A stretch of 64,000 nucleotides of DNA, from NCBI GenBank assembly GCA_047501485.1, contig JAZDRN010000005.1, positions 124,001 to 188,000 on the forward strand. Direction: 5' to 3'. The notes beneath the pieces were generated by a model. That model was not told where the DNA came from. It did not search any database and saw only the letters and a list, made by a program, of their open reading frames with translations. This document shows positions 8,783 through 17,258 of this stretch, one piece after another; position 1 is the first letter of the stretch, and each line of letters opens with the position of its first letter. The DNA comes from Ancrocorticia sp047501485 (GTDB lineage Bacteria > Actinomycetota > Actinomycetes > Actinomycetales > Actinomycetaceae). Position numbers and translations under genes: made by a program.

Positions 8783-8854
8783 CGCGTTTACCACCCGCGG
8801 CACTCTCTAGTACGGTGGCTGGAGCAACTTTCAGCTACACCCGGGAGGAAAATC

Positions 8855-9457
8855 GTGCGTCGCGCTCTGCGCACATCCGCAATGGCCGTCCTAGTCGGCT
8901 TGTCCCTGGCGGCATGTTCATCCGGCTCGCCGGAGGAACCCGAGGCGACGACATCGGCGCCGAGCACCGAAACCACCTCGCAGCAGACGAGCACGCCATC
9001 GCAGCAGCCGAGCACCAAGGCGTCGTCAGAGTCAGCCGAGCCCGATCAAGGATCGGCAACGGACGTGGCGTCCCAGCTGTGCGCCACCCAGAACGAGTCC
9101 TCGGATTCGGGAGTCTGCGTGTTGACCGGTCAGACGATCGGAGAGGACGTCCGCTTCGAGTCTTTCAAGGTCGTCAAGCTGATCGACACCTCGATCGAGG
9201 GCGATCTCTTCGCCGAGGCAGCCCACGAGATCGTGGTCACCAACGCCTCCATCTCCGGCGATCTCGCACTGTCGTCGAACGGCGGCGCCGTGGTGAAGAA
9301 CTCCACTGTGGGCGGCGACATGACCGTTGAAGGCGCCCAGAATCTGACCCTCGTCAAGAACACGATCGGCGGCAACCTCGACTGCCAGGTCTCCAACGCG
9401 CACGGATCCCAGAATTCGGCGGGCAACACGGCGGGCGCCTGCACCAATCTCCACTAG
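8855..9457 (+). CDS. Secreted lipoprotein with a repeated beta-solenoid-like domain
   Basis: This is a 200-residue lipoprotein. The signal peptide ends in the lipobox LAAC (Cys21). A Ser/Thr/Gln-rich linker of about 45 residues follows, then a domain with two conserved Cys (LCATQNESSDSGVC). After that come four or five repeats of about 20 residues, each centred on [ST]-[IV]-x-G-[DN]-[VLM] (TIGEDV, SIEGDL, SISGDL, TVGGDM, TIGGNL). This spacing suggests a right-handed beta-helix of the bactofilin or pentapeptide-like kind. The GTG start follows GGGAGGAAAATC. It sits alone between nagE and an SDR gene. No function is recognised. Confidence 0.8.
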   Translation: MRRALRTSAMAVLVGLSLAACSSGSPEEPEATTSAPSTETTSQQTSTPSQQPSTKASSESAEPDQGSATDVASQLCATQNESSDSGVCVLTGQTIGEDVRFESFKVVKLIDTSIEGDLFAEAAHEIVVTNASISGDLALSSNGGAVVKNSTVGGDMTVEGAQNLTLVKNTIGGNLDCQVSNAHGSQNSAGNTAGACTNLH

Positions 9458-9499
9458 ATCCATCCCGGGCGTTCAGCGTCCGCACTACGAGAGGGCCCC

Positions 9500-10441
9500 A
9501 TGGCACCGGACCTGACAGGAAAGATCGCACTGGTCACCGGGGCCACCCGGGGTGCTGGCAGGGCGATCGCCAGGGAGCTGGCGCGCCATGGGGCTCAGGT
9601 CTACTGCACCGGCCGGTCCACGCGCACGGCCCCCTCAGACTATCGGCGGCGCGAGACCATCGAGGAGACCGCCGAGCTCATCGCCGCGGAAGGCGGGCTG
9701 GCACATGCCGTCGTCGTCGATCACACCGACATCGCGCAGGTGCGCGCGCTGGTGGAAAGAATCGACTCCGAACATGGCCACCTGGACATCCTCGTCAACG
9801 ACATCGGCGGCGAGGCCTACGTCGAGTTCGACACACCGCTGTGGGACTACGACTGGGCCCAAGGCCATCGCCTTCTCGAGACCGGCCTGATGACGCACCT
9901 GCTCACCAGCCACTGTGCCCTGGAACTCCTCACCCGGCATCCGGGCGGCACCGTCGTCGAGATAACCGACGGAACGCGCTCCTATAACGCGACTCATTTC
10001 CGTTCCACCGTCTTTCTCGACCTGACGAAGACGGGTGTGGATCGCCTCGCGTTCGCCGAAGGACACGAGCTGGCCGCGCATGACGCAATGGCCGTGTCCG
10101 TTTCTCCGGGCTGGCTGCGCTCGGAGATGATGCTGGACACGTTCGGGGTCACGGAGGAGACGTGGCGGCAAGCCGCCGAGGCCAACAAGGGGCTGGCCGG
10201 GGCGCTACCTCCCTACGAGTTCGTGATCTCCGAGACTCCCACGCTGCTCGCCCGGGGTATCTGCGCACTGGCCGCCGATCCGGACCGCGGCCGCTGGAAC
10301 ACCCGATCCACCAGTTCGTTCGAACTGGGTGAGTACTACGGGGTGACCGACGTGGACGGCTCTCTCCCCGACTCGTGGGGTTTCATCCAGGCTATGGAGA
10401 CCACACCTCCCGAAGATCTCGATATCGGCGAATACCGCTAG
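9500..10441 (+). CDS. SDR-family oxidoreductase lacking the active-site Tyr
   Basis: This is a 313-residue short-chain dehydrogenase/reductase. The N-terminal NAD(P) loop is GATRGAGRAIARELA and the downstream LVNDIGGE corresponds to the NNAG motif. In the active-site helix the usual YxxxK reads FLDLTKTG, so the Lys is present but the position four residues before it is Leu, where relatives I recall have FYDLAKT. The following SVSPGWLRSEMMLDTFGVTEETW is typical of the subfamily. Catalysis may be altered or lost. It converges with the XRE-cupin gene (7 bp between stops). Confidence 0.82.
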   Translation: MAPDLTGKIALVTGATRGAGRAIARELARHGAQVYCTGRSTRTAPSDYRRRETIEETAELIAAEGGLAHAVVVDHTDIAQVRALVERIDSEHGHLDILVNDIGGEAYVEFDTPLWDYDWAQGHRLLETGLMTHLLTSHCALELLTRHPGGTVVEITDGTRSYNATHFRSTVFLDLTKTGVDRLAFAEGHELAAHDAMAVSVSPGWLRSEMMLDTFGVTEETWRQAAEANKGLAGALPPYEFVISETPTLLARGICALAADPDRGRWNTRSTSSFELGEYYGVTDVDGSLPDSWGFIQAMETTPPEDLDIGEYR

Positions 10442-10448
10442 CTCGTCC

Positions 10449-11030
10449 TCAGGCATTTCCAGCGCTCGCACCTGGATCGTCACCGCCATGGGTGTGAATC
10501 CGGGCTCCGGCGTCGTTGAAGATGCTGATGACCTGGGCGGGCTTGTTCCCGGCCGCGTTCATGGCGTGCGGGGTGCGGGTGTCGAATTCCGCGGCCTCCC
10601 CCGGCACCAGGGTGAGATCCTGCTCTCCCAGGCGGAGCCGGAGCTGGCCGCCGAGGACGTAGAGCCATTCGTATCCATCGTGAACGCGCATGCGCGGCAG
10701 CTCCTCGACCGGCGGATACGTGATCTGGTAGGTATGAACGGGTGATCCTTCCGGACTCAGGGGCACGATCACCATCCCATCGCGTCGTACGGCAGAGCGC
10801 CTGATACGTGGATCCCGGTTTTCCACCGGCAACAGATCCTCGATATGGATACCGAGCCGGCGTGTCAGCGGCAGCAGTAGCTCCAGGCTGGCCTGTCTCT
10901 TCCCCGATTCCAGACGCGAGAGAGTGCTGGCGGATATCCCGGCCCTGGCGGCGAGTTCGTCAAGGGTCCAGCCGCGCGAGTGGCGCATTGCCCGCAACCT
11001 GGGGCCGATCTGGTGTAGCTCGTCCGTCAT
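10449..11030 (-). CDS. XRE-family regulator with C-terminal cupin domain
   Basis: This is a 193-residue regulator. Residues 6-66 form a helix-turn-helix (RLRAMRHSRGWTLDELAARAGIS then STLSRLESGKRQASLELLLPL). Residues about 105-175 form a double-stranded beta-helix sensor domain (DGYEWLYVLGGQLRLRLG, PGEAAEFDTRTPHAMNA). The start is the ATG at 11030 after GTGGGGA. It is divergent from the oxidoreductase-methyltransferase fusion, with a 9-bp inverted repeat between them, and probably regulates that gene. The cupin ligand is unknown. Confidence 0.88.
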   Translation of the reverse strand: MTDELHQIGPRLRAMRHSRGWTLDELAARAGISASTLSRLESGKRQASLELLLPLTRRLGIHIEDLLPVENRDPRIRRSAVRRDGMVIVPLSPEGSPVHTYQITYPPVEELPRMRVHDGYEWLYVLGGQLRLRLGEQDLTLVPGEAAEFDTRTPHAMNAAGNKPAQVISIFNDAGARIHTHGGDDPGASAGNA

Positions 11031-11093
11031 TGTTCCCCACTTCTTCGCCGCGCTTCCACCGTACCGTCGGTCTGCGACGCCTTGACACATTCC

Positions 11094-11118
11094 CTTTCTT
11101 GCCAATTCTGCAAGAAAG
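11094..11118. promoter_or_regulatory. Inverted repeat between XRE-cupin gene and fusion gene
   Basis: CTTTCTTGC and GCAAGAAAG are perfect 9-bp arms with a 7-base spacer, in the 124-bp divergent region. The left arm lies 7 bases after a consensus -35 TTGACA (11082-11087, plus strand). Its placement makes it a likely operator for the XRE-cupin regulator controlling the rightward gene. Confidence 0.6.
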
Positions 11119-11154
11119 CTTGCTCTTATGACAAGTGGACGGCACAGTGGGACT

Positions 11155-12873
11155 ATGTCTGAAACTTGGGATGCCATCGTCATCGGAGGCGGCCCCGCCG
11201 GCCTCCAATCCGCGCTCATGCTGGGAAGGGCGCGCCGCCACGTGCTGGTCCTCGATGCGGGCCAGCCGCGCAACCGGTTCGCCGCGCATATGCACGGCGT
11301 ACTCGGCCAGGAAGGTCGGGCACCGGGAGACTTCCTGGCCGAGGCACGTGGTGAGTTGGCCGAGTATGAGATCGAGATCCGGCAGGCCCGGGTGGAACGC
11401 GTCGATGAGGTCGACGGCGGCCTCCGCGTCACCCTGGAAGGCGATGGCGCCACCGCGAGCCCGGACACCGGGCGGGAGATACGGGAGGCACCTCTCACCG
11501 GACGGGAGACGCCTCCATTAGCCGGCGAGGTTTCCCAGTCGCGCGATTCGAGAGTTCCGAAGGCGATGGCGACGGCCGCTGCGCACGATCTGTTCGCGCG
11601 GTCCCTGATCGTGGCAAGCGGATTGACGGATCGGCTGCCGGACATTCCCGGTCTGGCACAGCGCTGGGGCACTAGCGTGTTGCATTGCCCCTATTGCCAC
11701 GGCTGGGAGGTCCGCGATCAGCGTCTCGGGGTACTGGCGAGCTCACCGGATTCCCTGATGCACGCGCAGCTCATTCGCCAGTGGAGCGAAAACGTGGTGG
11801 TGTTTGCAGGCGATGGACTAGAGATAGCCGAGGAGCAGCGGAGCAGGCTGCGTTCACGAGGAATCGAGATCGTCTCCTCTCCCATTGAGGAGGTATTCGG
11901 AGAAGGCTCTTCCATCTCGGGGGTGCGCACGCGCGACGGCGCCGTCGTCGAGATCGACGCCCTCTTCGCCGCTCCGCTCGCAGTCGCGAACGACTCCTTC
12001 CTCGACCACCTCGGCCTGGAGCGGACCGAAACACCCCACGGCAGTTTCCTGGCGGTCGATCCGCGCGGCCAGACGAGTTCGCCGCGCATCTTCGCCGCCG
12101 GTAACGCGGCGGGAGCGGCAGCGAACGTCCCGATGTCCCTCGGCGCCGGAGCCATGGCGGGAGGGTCCGTGAACTGGCTGCTCACCGCGGAGGACTTCGA
12201 TCTGGCCGATGCCTCGGCCGGGCGAAGGCCCTCCGCGAACGAGGCGGCGACCATCGAGTCCGTCTGGGAGGAGAAATACGCCGAGGCGGAATCCATCTGG
12301 TCCGGGCGAGTCAACAAGGTGCTTGCGGATATCGCCACAGGCCTGGAGCCCGGCCGCGCGCTGGACCTGGGATGCGGCGAGGGCGGGGACGCCATCTGGC
12401 TCGCGGAACAGGGCTGGAACGTCACCGGCGTGGACGTCTCCCCCACGGCGATCTCTCGGGCGGTGCGGCATGCTCGCGAACGGGGGCTTGACGAGGGCGG
12501 CTACGAATTCATTGCGGCCGATCTGGCGCACTGGCGCCCGGAGGGGGCATATGACCTGGTCACCTCCTCATTCCTCCATTCCTGGGAGGTGGAGATCCCC
12601 AGGGAGGAGATCCTGCGCGGGGCGGCCGGTTTCGTGGCCCCGGGTGGCTACCTGTTGATCGTTTCCCACGCGCAGGCGCCCTCCTGGAGCGACGTGCCCC
12701 ACGATCATCACCATGAACTCCCGACGCCCCGTGGCGATCTGGACAATCTCGGACTCGGCGACGAATGGGAGACCCTGGCGTGCGAGATGCGCGAACGCGA
12801 GGCGATCGGCCCGAACGGAGAGCAGGGAACGCTGCTCGACGGCGTCGTCCTCGTTCGGCGCTCCGAACGGTAG
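11155..12873 (+). CDS. Fused thioredoxin-reductase-like flavoprotein and SAM methyltransferase
   Basis: This is a 572-residue two-domain enzyme. Residues about 1-345 are a FAD/NAD(P) oxidoreductase: GGGPAGLQSALMLGRARR binds FAD, HCPYCHGWE carries the redox CxxC pair, and the FAGNAAG segment closes the FAD site. Residues about 370-572 are a class I methyltransferase, with SAM motif I ALDLGCGEGGDAIWLA near residue 402 and post-motif VTGVDVSP. The fusion type is known from other actinobacteria; the substrate is unknown. A roughly 45-residue insertion rich in repeats (GREIREAPLTGRETPP) interrupts the flavoprotein domain. The ATG at 11155 is preferred to 11128 because homologous proteins start with the SETWDAIVIGGG-type segment. 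It is probably controlled by the divergent XRE-cupin protein. Confidence 0.87.
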   Translation: MSETWDAIVIGGGPAGLQSALMLGRARRHVLVLDAGQPRNRFAAHMHGVLGQEGRAPGDFLAEARGELAEYEIEIRQARVERVDEVDGGLRVTLEGDGATASPDTGREIREAPLTGRETPPLAGEVSQSRDSRVPKAMATAAAHDLFARSLIVASGLTDRLPDIPGLAQRWGTSVLHCPYCHGWEVRDQRLGVLASSPDSLMHAQLIRQWSENVVVFAGDGLEIAEEQRSRLRSRGIEIVSSPIEEVFGEGSSISGVRTRDGAVVEIDALFAAPLAVANDSFLDHLGLERTETPHGSFLAVDPRGQTSSPRIFAAGNAAGAAANVPMSLGAGAMAGGSVNWLLTAEDFDLADASAGRRPSANEAATIESVWEEKYAEAESIWSGRVNKVLADIATGLEPGRALDLGCGEGGDAIWLAEQGWNVTGVDVSPTAISRAVRHARERGLDEGGYEFIAADLAHWRPEGAYDLVTSSFLHSWEVEIPREEILRGAAGFVAPGGYLLIVSHAQAPSWSDVPHDHHHELPTPRGDLDNLGLGDEWETLACEMREREAIGPNGEQGTLLDGVVLVRRSER

Positions 12874-12879
12874 CGAGGC

Positions 12880-12945
12880 ACTAGCCGAACGCGATGGGGA
12901 GACTAGCCGAACGCAATGGGGAGACTAGCCGAACGCAATGGGGAG
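12880..12945. repeat. Three tandem 22-bp copies at the 3' end of the M50 gene
   Basis: The unit begins actagccgaacgcaatgggg and occurs at 12880-12901, 12902-12923 and 12924-12945, the first with one change. Each copy contains, on the minus strand, the codons for PIAFG and the TAG stop of the protease gene. The gene's end, stop included, has thus been triplicated. Confidence 0.95.
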
Positions 12946-13656
12946 AAACGAGGACGCCGCCCACCAGGTGGGAGCGGCCATGAGAACGAAGATTATCGCG
13001 TTCCACATCCATGTGGGAAGGATCGTCAACGAGGCGAGCGCTCTCGGATCGTCGTTGTTGCCACCACGCCTGAGCACGGAGCCGAATTGGCGCCATCCCC
13101 CGATGAGCAGTAGAACGCCCACGGCGAGGACGACCAGCGCGGCCAGCGTGAAGTTCTCAGACCACCAGAGCAGACCGCCGGCCACCAGCAGGGCGAGCAG
13201 GGCCAAGACGGTGTAAAGGGAACGCGAACGGATCAAGGCCACAACGATGAGCACCATCGCGATGAGGAGGACCAGCTGGGCCCGGCCCGCCATCGCCGCG
13301 GCGACCATCGCCGCACCCACGATGGAGGGCATCGGATATCCGGCGAGCGTCGTCAGGACGATCCCCGGACCTCGGGGACGGCCGCTCGTCACGGTGTGAC
13401 CGGACATATCCCGGTTGATGACGAAGCCGGTGAATTTCCGCCCGCATAGGATTCCCACGACGGCGTGCCCCAGCTCGTGCACTACGGTGACGATCTGCCG
13501 AACGTGAGTCCACACCGGCGTCGCCACGAGAACGAGGACCGCGGCAAGCACCGCCCACACCATCCAGCTCTGTTCCGCTACCGCTTGCGCACCGAAACTG
13601 GCGCGCAGATGGCTCAACAGTGCACTCCAGGCGTCACTCCAATTCATGCAGACCAT
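12925..13656 (-). CDS. M50B-type membrane metalloprotease-like protein
   Basis: This is a 243-residue integral membrane protein with about six hydrophobic segments. The zinc motif HELGH lies near residue 60 (VVHELGHAVVGILCGRKFTGF), followed by SGHTV and a later GYPMPS loop, the pattern of the peptidase M50B-like (YwnF/M50-like) family found in actinobacteria. Intramembrane proteolysis is inferred and no substrate is known. The start may be the ATG at 13656 or at 13647; neither has a clear ribosome site. Its 3' end is part of a 22-bp triplication. Confidence 0.78.
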   Translation of the reverse strand: MVCMNWSDAWSALLSHLRASFGAQAVAEQSWMVWAVLAAVLVLVATPVWTHVRQIVTVVHELGHAVVGILCGRKFTGFVINRDMSGHTVTSGRPRGPGIVLTTLAGYPMPSIVGAAMVAAAMAGRAQLVLLIAMVLIVVALIRSRSLYTVLALLALLVAGGLLWWSENFTLAALVVLAVGVLLLIGGWRQFGSVLRRGGNNDDPRALASLTILPTWMWNAIIFVLMAAPTWWAASSFLPIAFG

Positions 13657-13834
13657 TGTCGCGAAGAAAGCTGGGAGTCCGCGAATCGACCGTCCAGTCG
13701 ATGGGCGCCATCGACACGTCCGGGGTGGCGCGAACCTTCAGGTTCGACGCCTACAGTCGCCCCAGCCAGCCAGATCCTCTCAGGACGAGTAACCGGCTCC
13801 TAGGAGTGCTCGGAGAACCCCATCCGTGCCAGCA

Positions 13835-14254
13835 TCAGCTGCGGATGTAGTTCTCCAGGTGCTCGCGCTCGGTCTCGAGCTCATCCAGCCGCCCCTTGAC
13901 GACGTCGCCGATCGAGACGATCGCCACGAGGGCGTCACCGTCCACCACGGGCAGATGCCGGATTCGCTTGGCGGTCATGACCTGCGCGAGTTCGGCGATA
14001 TCGTCGCTCGGATGACAGGTGATCACCTCCGTCGTCATGATGCTCGCTACCGTGGCGGCCGGATCACCCGCCTTCCTGACGAAATGCACGATGTCGCGTT
14101 CGGAGACGATGCCTGCCAGGCGCTGTTCCTCCAGCACGACGACGGCACCGATCCTGCGGTCCGCGAGTAACTGAACCAGTTCGGTTACTGCTGCACTCGG
14201 TGGCAAAGTCACGACTTCGCCACCCTTTCTATTTATGATTTCTGACACACGCAT
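13835..14254 (-). CDS. CBS-domain pair protein
   Basis: This is a 139-residue protein made of two CBS domains (residues about 8-60 and 72-125), marked by GAVVVLEEQRLAGIVSERD and IRHLPVVDGDALVAIVSIGD. Stand-alone CBS pairs bind adenosyl ligands and regulate partner proteins. Here no partner is obvious: the neighbours are an M50 protease (same strand) and an unknown protein (opposite strand). Confidence 0.88.
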   Translation of the reverse strand: MRVSEIINRKGGEVVTLPPSAAVTELVQLLADRRIGAVVVLEEQRLAGIVSERDIVHFVRKAGDPAATVASIMTTEVITCHPSDDIAELAQVMTAKRIRHLPVVDGDALVAIVSIGDVVKGRLDELETEREHLENYIRS

Positions 14255-14451
14255 GTGACGAAGGTATCATGTCGCCCGCGAAAAATTGAGATGCAACCCT
14301 GCATCGGGTCCATCTTTCACGGGTATGAGCAGGGCGAGAGCGTTCTCCAGGCAGCGGAACTGGACAACACGCACACAACTGCTAGGCTGGCGCCGCGGCG
14401 AATCATCCCGCACACGGCCAGCAGCGACTAGAGGATTGGGGAAGATCAGAC

Positions 14452-14958
14452 ATGAGCGCAACACGGAGTCCCAATGTGCCCTCCCCACTCCTTCCCGAAT
14501 CGGAAGTCAAAGAGATCCTGATCGAGGGCGTGGGCGAGGCCGGAGCGCTCGGCGGATCGTTCGTCGGGCCCGGCAATCTCTCCGGAGCCGTCGCCTCCGG
14601 AGGTCGAAGCGGTGGGAAGTTGGGGGCACGCATGTTCACTCGGGTCACCGGGCAGGGAGCTGTCCTGCCGATCCCCTACTCCGACGCCGCCTATTGCGCC
14701 TTGATGAACGCGTTATCGCGAGTCATACCGATCCCGGCTCCCCAGCCCTGCGGAGCCCCTCATCCCGAGCGCTTCCTCATCGGAGTACTCGGCACCGGGT
14801 GGCTCTCGATGAATCCCGGCCTCGTGCAGACGATCTGGTATGCGGACCGCGTCCACATCACCGCTCACGCACTCGAGGGCATCGTCAACCAGAAGTCGGC
14901 GGCAAGAGCTCTCGATGTTGTCCGTGAGGTGCTCGCACCCGGTGCCGCGGTGAACTGA
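14452..14958 (+). CDS. Hypothetical protein
   Basis: I do not recognise this 168-residue protein. It is mostly hydrophobic or small residues with Gly-rich stretches (ALGGSFVGPGNLSG, ASGGRSGGKLGARM) and a later GVLGTGWLSMNPGLVQTIWYADRVH, but no clear transmembrane helix. The ATG follows a weak GGGGAAGATC site. The codon use is like that of its neighbours. It converges with the transporter gene, 8 bp away. Confidence 0.6.
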   Translation: MSATRSPNVPSPLLPESEVKEILIEGVGEAGALGGSFVGPGNLSGAVASGGRSGGKLGARMFTRVTGQGAVLPIPYSDAAYCALMNALSRVIPIPAPQPCGAPHPERFLIGVLGTGWLSMNPGLVQTIWYADRVHITAHALEGIVNQKSAARALDVVREVLAPGAAVN

Positions 14959-14966
14959 ACACCGCT

Positions 14967-15830
14967 CTAGCCGACTGCCACCAGCGCGATGCCGATGGCG
15001 ACGACGACGGATCCAAGAATACGACGTAATGGATCCGGCTCTTTGAAAAGCCACCAGGCCAGGAGCGATCCGATGACGATGGACGATTCTCTTACCGGAG
15101 CAACAAGGGCCACCGACGTGGTCGTCATCGCGAAGAGCACCATGATGTAGGCCAGCGGGGACAGCACGGCAACGATGATGACCTCCCGCCGGTCGCTACG
15201 CCAGGTGGGGATGAACAGGTTTCGTCTATGAATCACCCACGGCAGCATGAGCAGCGACTGCGCCAGGCAGGACAGGCCGAAATAGATGATCGGCGGCATG
15301 CCCAGGTCCGTCACCGAGTGGTTGTCCCACAGGGTATAGGCCGCGATCGCCACGCCGGTAGCCACTCCGTAGGCCAAACCGGCCCCTCGACCGGAACCGC
15401 CGCGCAAGAGGTCCTTTCCCGTGACCACCACGATACCCGCAATGATTATCAGGCCGCCCACGAGTGCCAGCGGAGCCGGGCGCTCCCCGAAGATCGCGAC
15501 CGCCGCTAGAACGGAGAGCAGGGGCCCGGTGCCACGAGCCACCGGATAGACAATGCCGAGATCCGCCTGCTTGTAGCCCGTCTGCAGCGTCATGGAGTAG
15601 GCAATGTGCAGCAACGCCGATACGACGGGGGCCACCAGCAGCTGGAATCCGAACGAGCTATCACTCTGAGAGAGCTGCCAGATTCCCGGCGGCAGGCAGA
15701 GCAGGGCCGAGCCGGAGAAATACATCCAGACGAAGATCGTGGAGTCTCCCTGTGCCCGCTTCGCCGCAAGATTCCACAGCGCATGGAAGAGAGCCGCCGC
15801 TAGCACGATCACCAGCGATGTCGTCGTCAT
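14967..15830 (-). CDS. EamA/DMT-family transporter
   Basis: This is a 287-residue membrane protein with ten predicted helices in two EamA repeats (first starting AAALFHALWNLAAKRA, second at GAGLAYGVATGVAIAAYTLWD), the drug/metabolite transporter fold. The segment GIVYPVARGTGPLLS is typical of the family. The substrate is unknown. The ATG at 15830 is chosen because the membrane domain begins right after it; a longer frame upstream is not hydrophobic. Confidence 0.85.
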   Translation of the reverse strand: MTTTSLVIVLAAALFHALWNLAAKRAQGDSTIFVWMYFSGSALLCLPPGIWQLSQSDSSFGFQLLVAPVVSALLHIAYSMTLQTGYKQADLGIVYPVARGTGPLLSVLAAVAIFGERPAPLALVGGLIIIAGIVVVTGKDLLRGGSGRGAGLAYGVATGVAIAAYTLWDNHSVTDLGMPPIIYFGLSCLAQSLLMLPWVIHRRNLFIPTWRSDRREVIIVAVLSPLAYIMVLFAMTTTSVALVAPVRESSIVIGSLLAWWLFKEPDPLRRILGSVVVAIGIALVAVG

Positions 15831-16032
15831 GGATTCTCCAGCCTTACCGATAAGCGCCTGGGCAACCTGCGGGCGTCTGAAATCCCAACCAACCTGCCCA
15901 CGAGCCGCATAGGCTCGGACATGTGCTCCTCCTCTTTCAGCCGAGTCTATAGGGACGGGTTGGCACTCTAGAAGGACGGACGGCGGCAAACCCGATAGGA
16001 TCGTTGGAACCCGAGGCATATACGAGGTCACC

Positions 16033-16626
16033 ATGACAGAACGCATTCGTATTCCGACCAACCTGCGGTGGCTGCTTCCCGCATTCATCATCCTCGTCGT
16101 GATGGGCATCCTGACCCTCCTCGGAGGATTCGGGGTGTGGGAAGATGAGAACGCCGCAAGCGGCTCGCGCACCGAGGCATTCATCTACAGCGCCATCGCC
16201 TTCCTCATCGCGGCAGCTCTCCTCGTCGCCATGCTGGTCAAGGCGAAGAAGAGCTACTTCGTTCTAGGGCCCGAGGGCCTGCGTTACGAGGAGACAGGCT
16301 CCATCTACGCTTTCGCCCTGGCCTGGGAGGATATCGCCTGGATCGGCATCGAGGTAGCGCGGATACCTGAAACCAACCGGTCGAAGATGCTGAAGGTCTC
16401 GGAGCCCCGAGTACGTGTCCTCTTCACGGGTCACCAGGAGGGCTGGGAGGAACGGTATCCCGTTTTCGTCATGTCTTCGTTCCCTCTGGCGGGTACAACC
16501 CGTGCCATGTCCTTCGGATCGAACACCCGGCTCATCGAACCACTGCGGTCCACCATGACCCGGGTGGCTCCGAACAAGTTCGCCGGCGTTTTCGACCTCG
16601 GAACCGTCTCCCGCAGTAGTCGCTAG
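16033..16626 (+). CDS. Hypothetical membrane protein
   Basis: This is a 197-residue protein with two N-terminal transmembrane segments (residues 13-33 and 50-68) followed by a soluble domain beginning KSYFVLGPEGLRYEETGSIY, which resembles the start of a bacterial PH-like domain (first strands then LAWEDIAWIGIE). The function is unknown. It is transcribed alone, convergent with the flavin reductase gene. Confidence 0.7.
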   Translation: MTERIRIPTNLRWLLPAFIILVVMGILTLLGGFGVWEDENAASGSRTEAFIYSAIAFLIAAALLVAMLVKAKKSYFVLGPEGLRYEETGSIYAFALAWEDIAWIGIEVARIPETNRSKMLKVSEPRVRVLFTGHQEGWEERYPVFVMSSFPLAGTTRAMSFGSNTRLIEPLRSTMTRVAPNKFAGVFDLGTVSRSSR

Positions 16627-16688
16627 TGCTTCAACCCGCCGGAGGTCAGGCCCTATCGTCGCGGAGTTGCTCTCCCCTCGCCCAGACC

Positions 16689-17204
16689 TCACACCTGGGC
16701 CGGCCTTTCGTGTAGGCGCACGGTCGTGCGAAAATCCCGGTTCCAACGCAGCAACGGCGTACCCCGGTGATGCTCGCTGCCCCGGCCGACCCGGCCGACG
16801 AGGAGCACCTGGTCGTACACGCTCGTCGTCGACACACTCGTGCACCACAGCGTCACGAGCGCGTCCGGTAGCCAGAGCGGGCCTTCCGGTGATCGTTCGG
16901 CTCCAGCCTGCCGGAGCGCCTCCAGCCGTTCATCATGGGTGGTGGGGCCCGTGAGCGCCCGGACAAGCGGAAGATGGCCCTCGGCGAGCATCGATACTGC
17001 CCAGGGGCGCCCCCGCACTATGGCGGGCAAAGCCGCGCGATGGCGGCTAACCGATACCGCGAGGCTGAAGGGTTCCACCGAAGCGGTCATGACAGAGGCC
17101 GCGATGAAGAAACGATCGCCGTCCCCATCGGCGACCGTCACGAGGGTGACGCCACTGCCATAGAGCGAGAAGCTGTCGTAGAGGGACGGAGCCGTCTGAT
17201 CCAT
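16689..17204 (-). CDS. Flavin reductase-like protein
   Basis: This is a 171-residue protein of the flavin-reductase FMN-binding fold: GVTLVTVADGDGDRFFIAASVMTASVEPFSLAVSV corresponds to the family's GVxxVT then SV(S)xSxPP region, and VSMLAEGH to the next strand. Such proteins supply reduced FMN or act in oxidative metabolism. Some conserved positions are changed (MTASVEP instead of SxSLxP). It stands just downstream of the SOD gene, 101 bp away with a hairpin between them, so separate transcription is likely. Confidence 0.72.
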   Translation of the reverse strand: MDQTAPSLYDSFSLYGSGVTLVTVADGDGDRFFIAASVMTASVEPFSLAVSVSRHRAALPAIVRGRPWAVSMLAEGHLPLVRALTGPTTHDERLEALRQAGAERSPEGPLWLPDALVTLWCTSVSTTSVYDQVLLVGRVGRGSEHHRGTPLLRWNRDFRTTVRLHERPAQV

Positions 17205-17258
17205 TGATGTGCTCTCCTATGTTGATTCGTCATGCCTGGAACAGCCGGGAATACCACA

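Noticed and set aside
12880..12945. Three 22-bp repeats considered as a CRISPR-like array
   Set aside because: The copies are directly adjacent with no spacers and copy a gene end; no cas genes are present.
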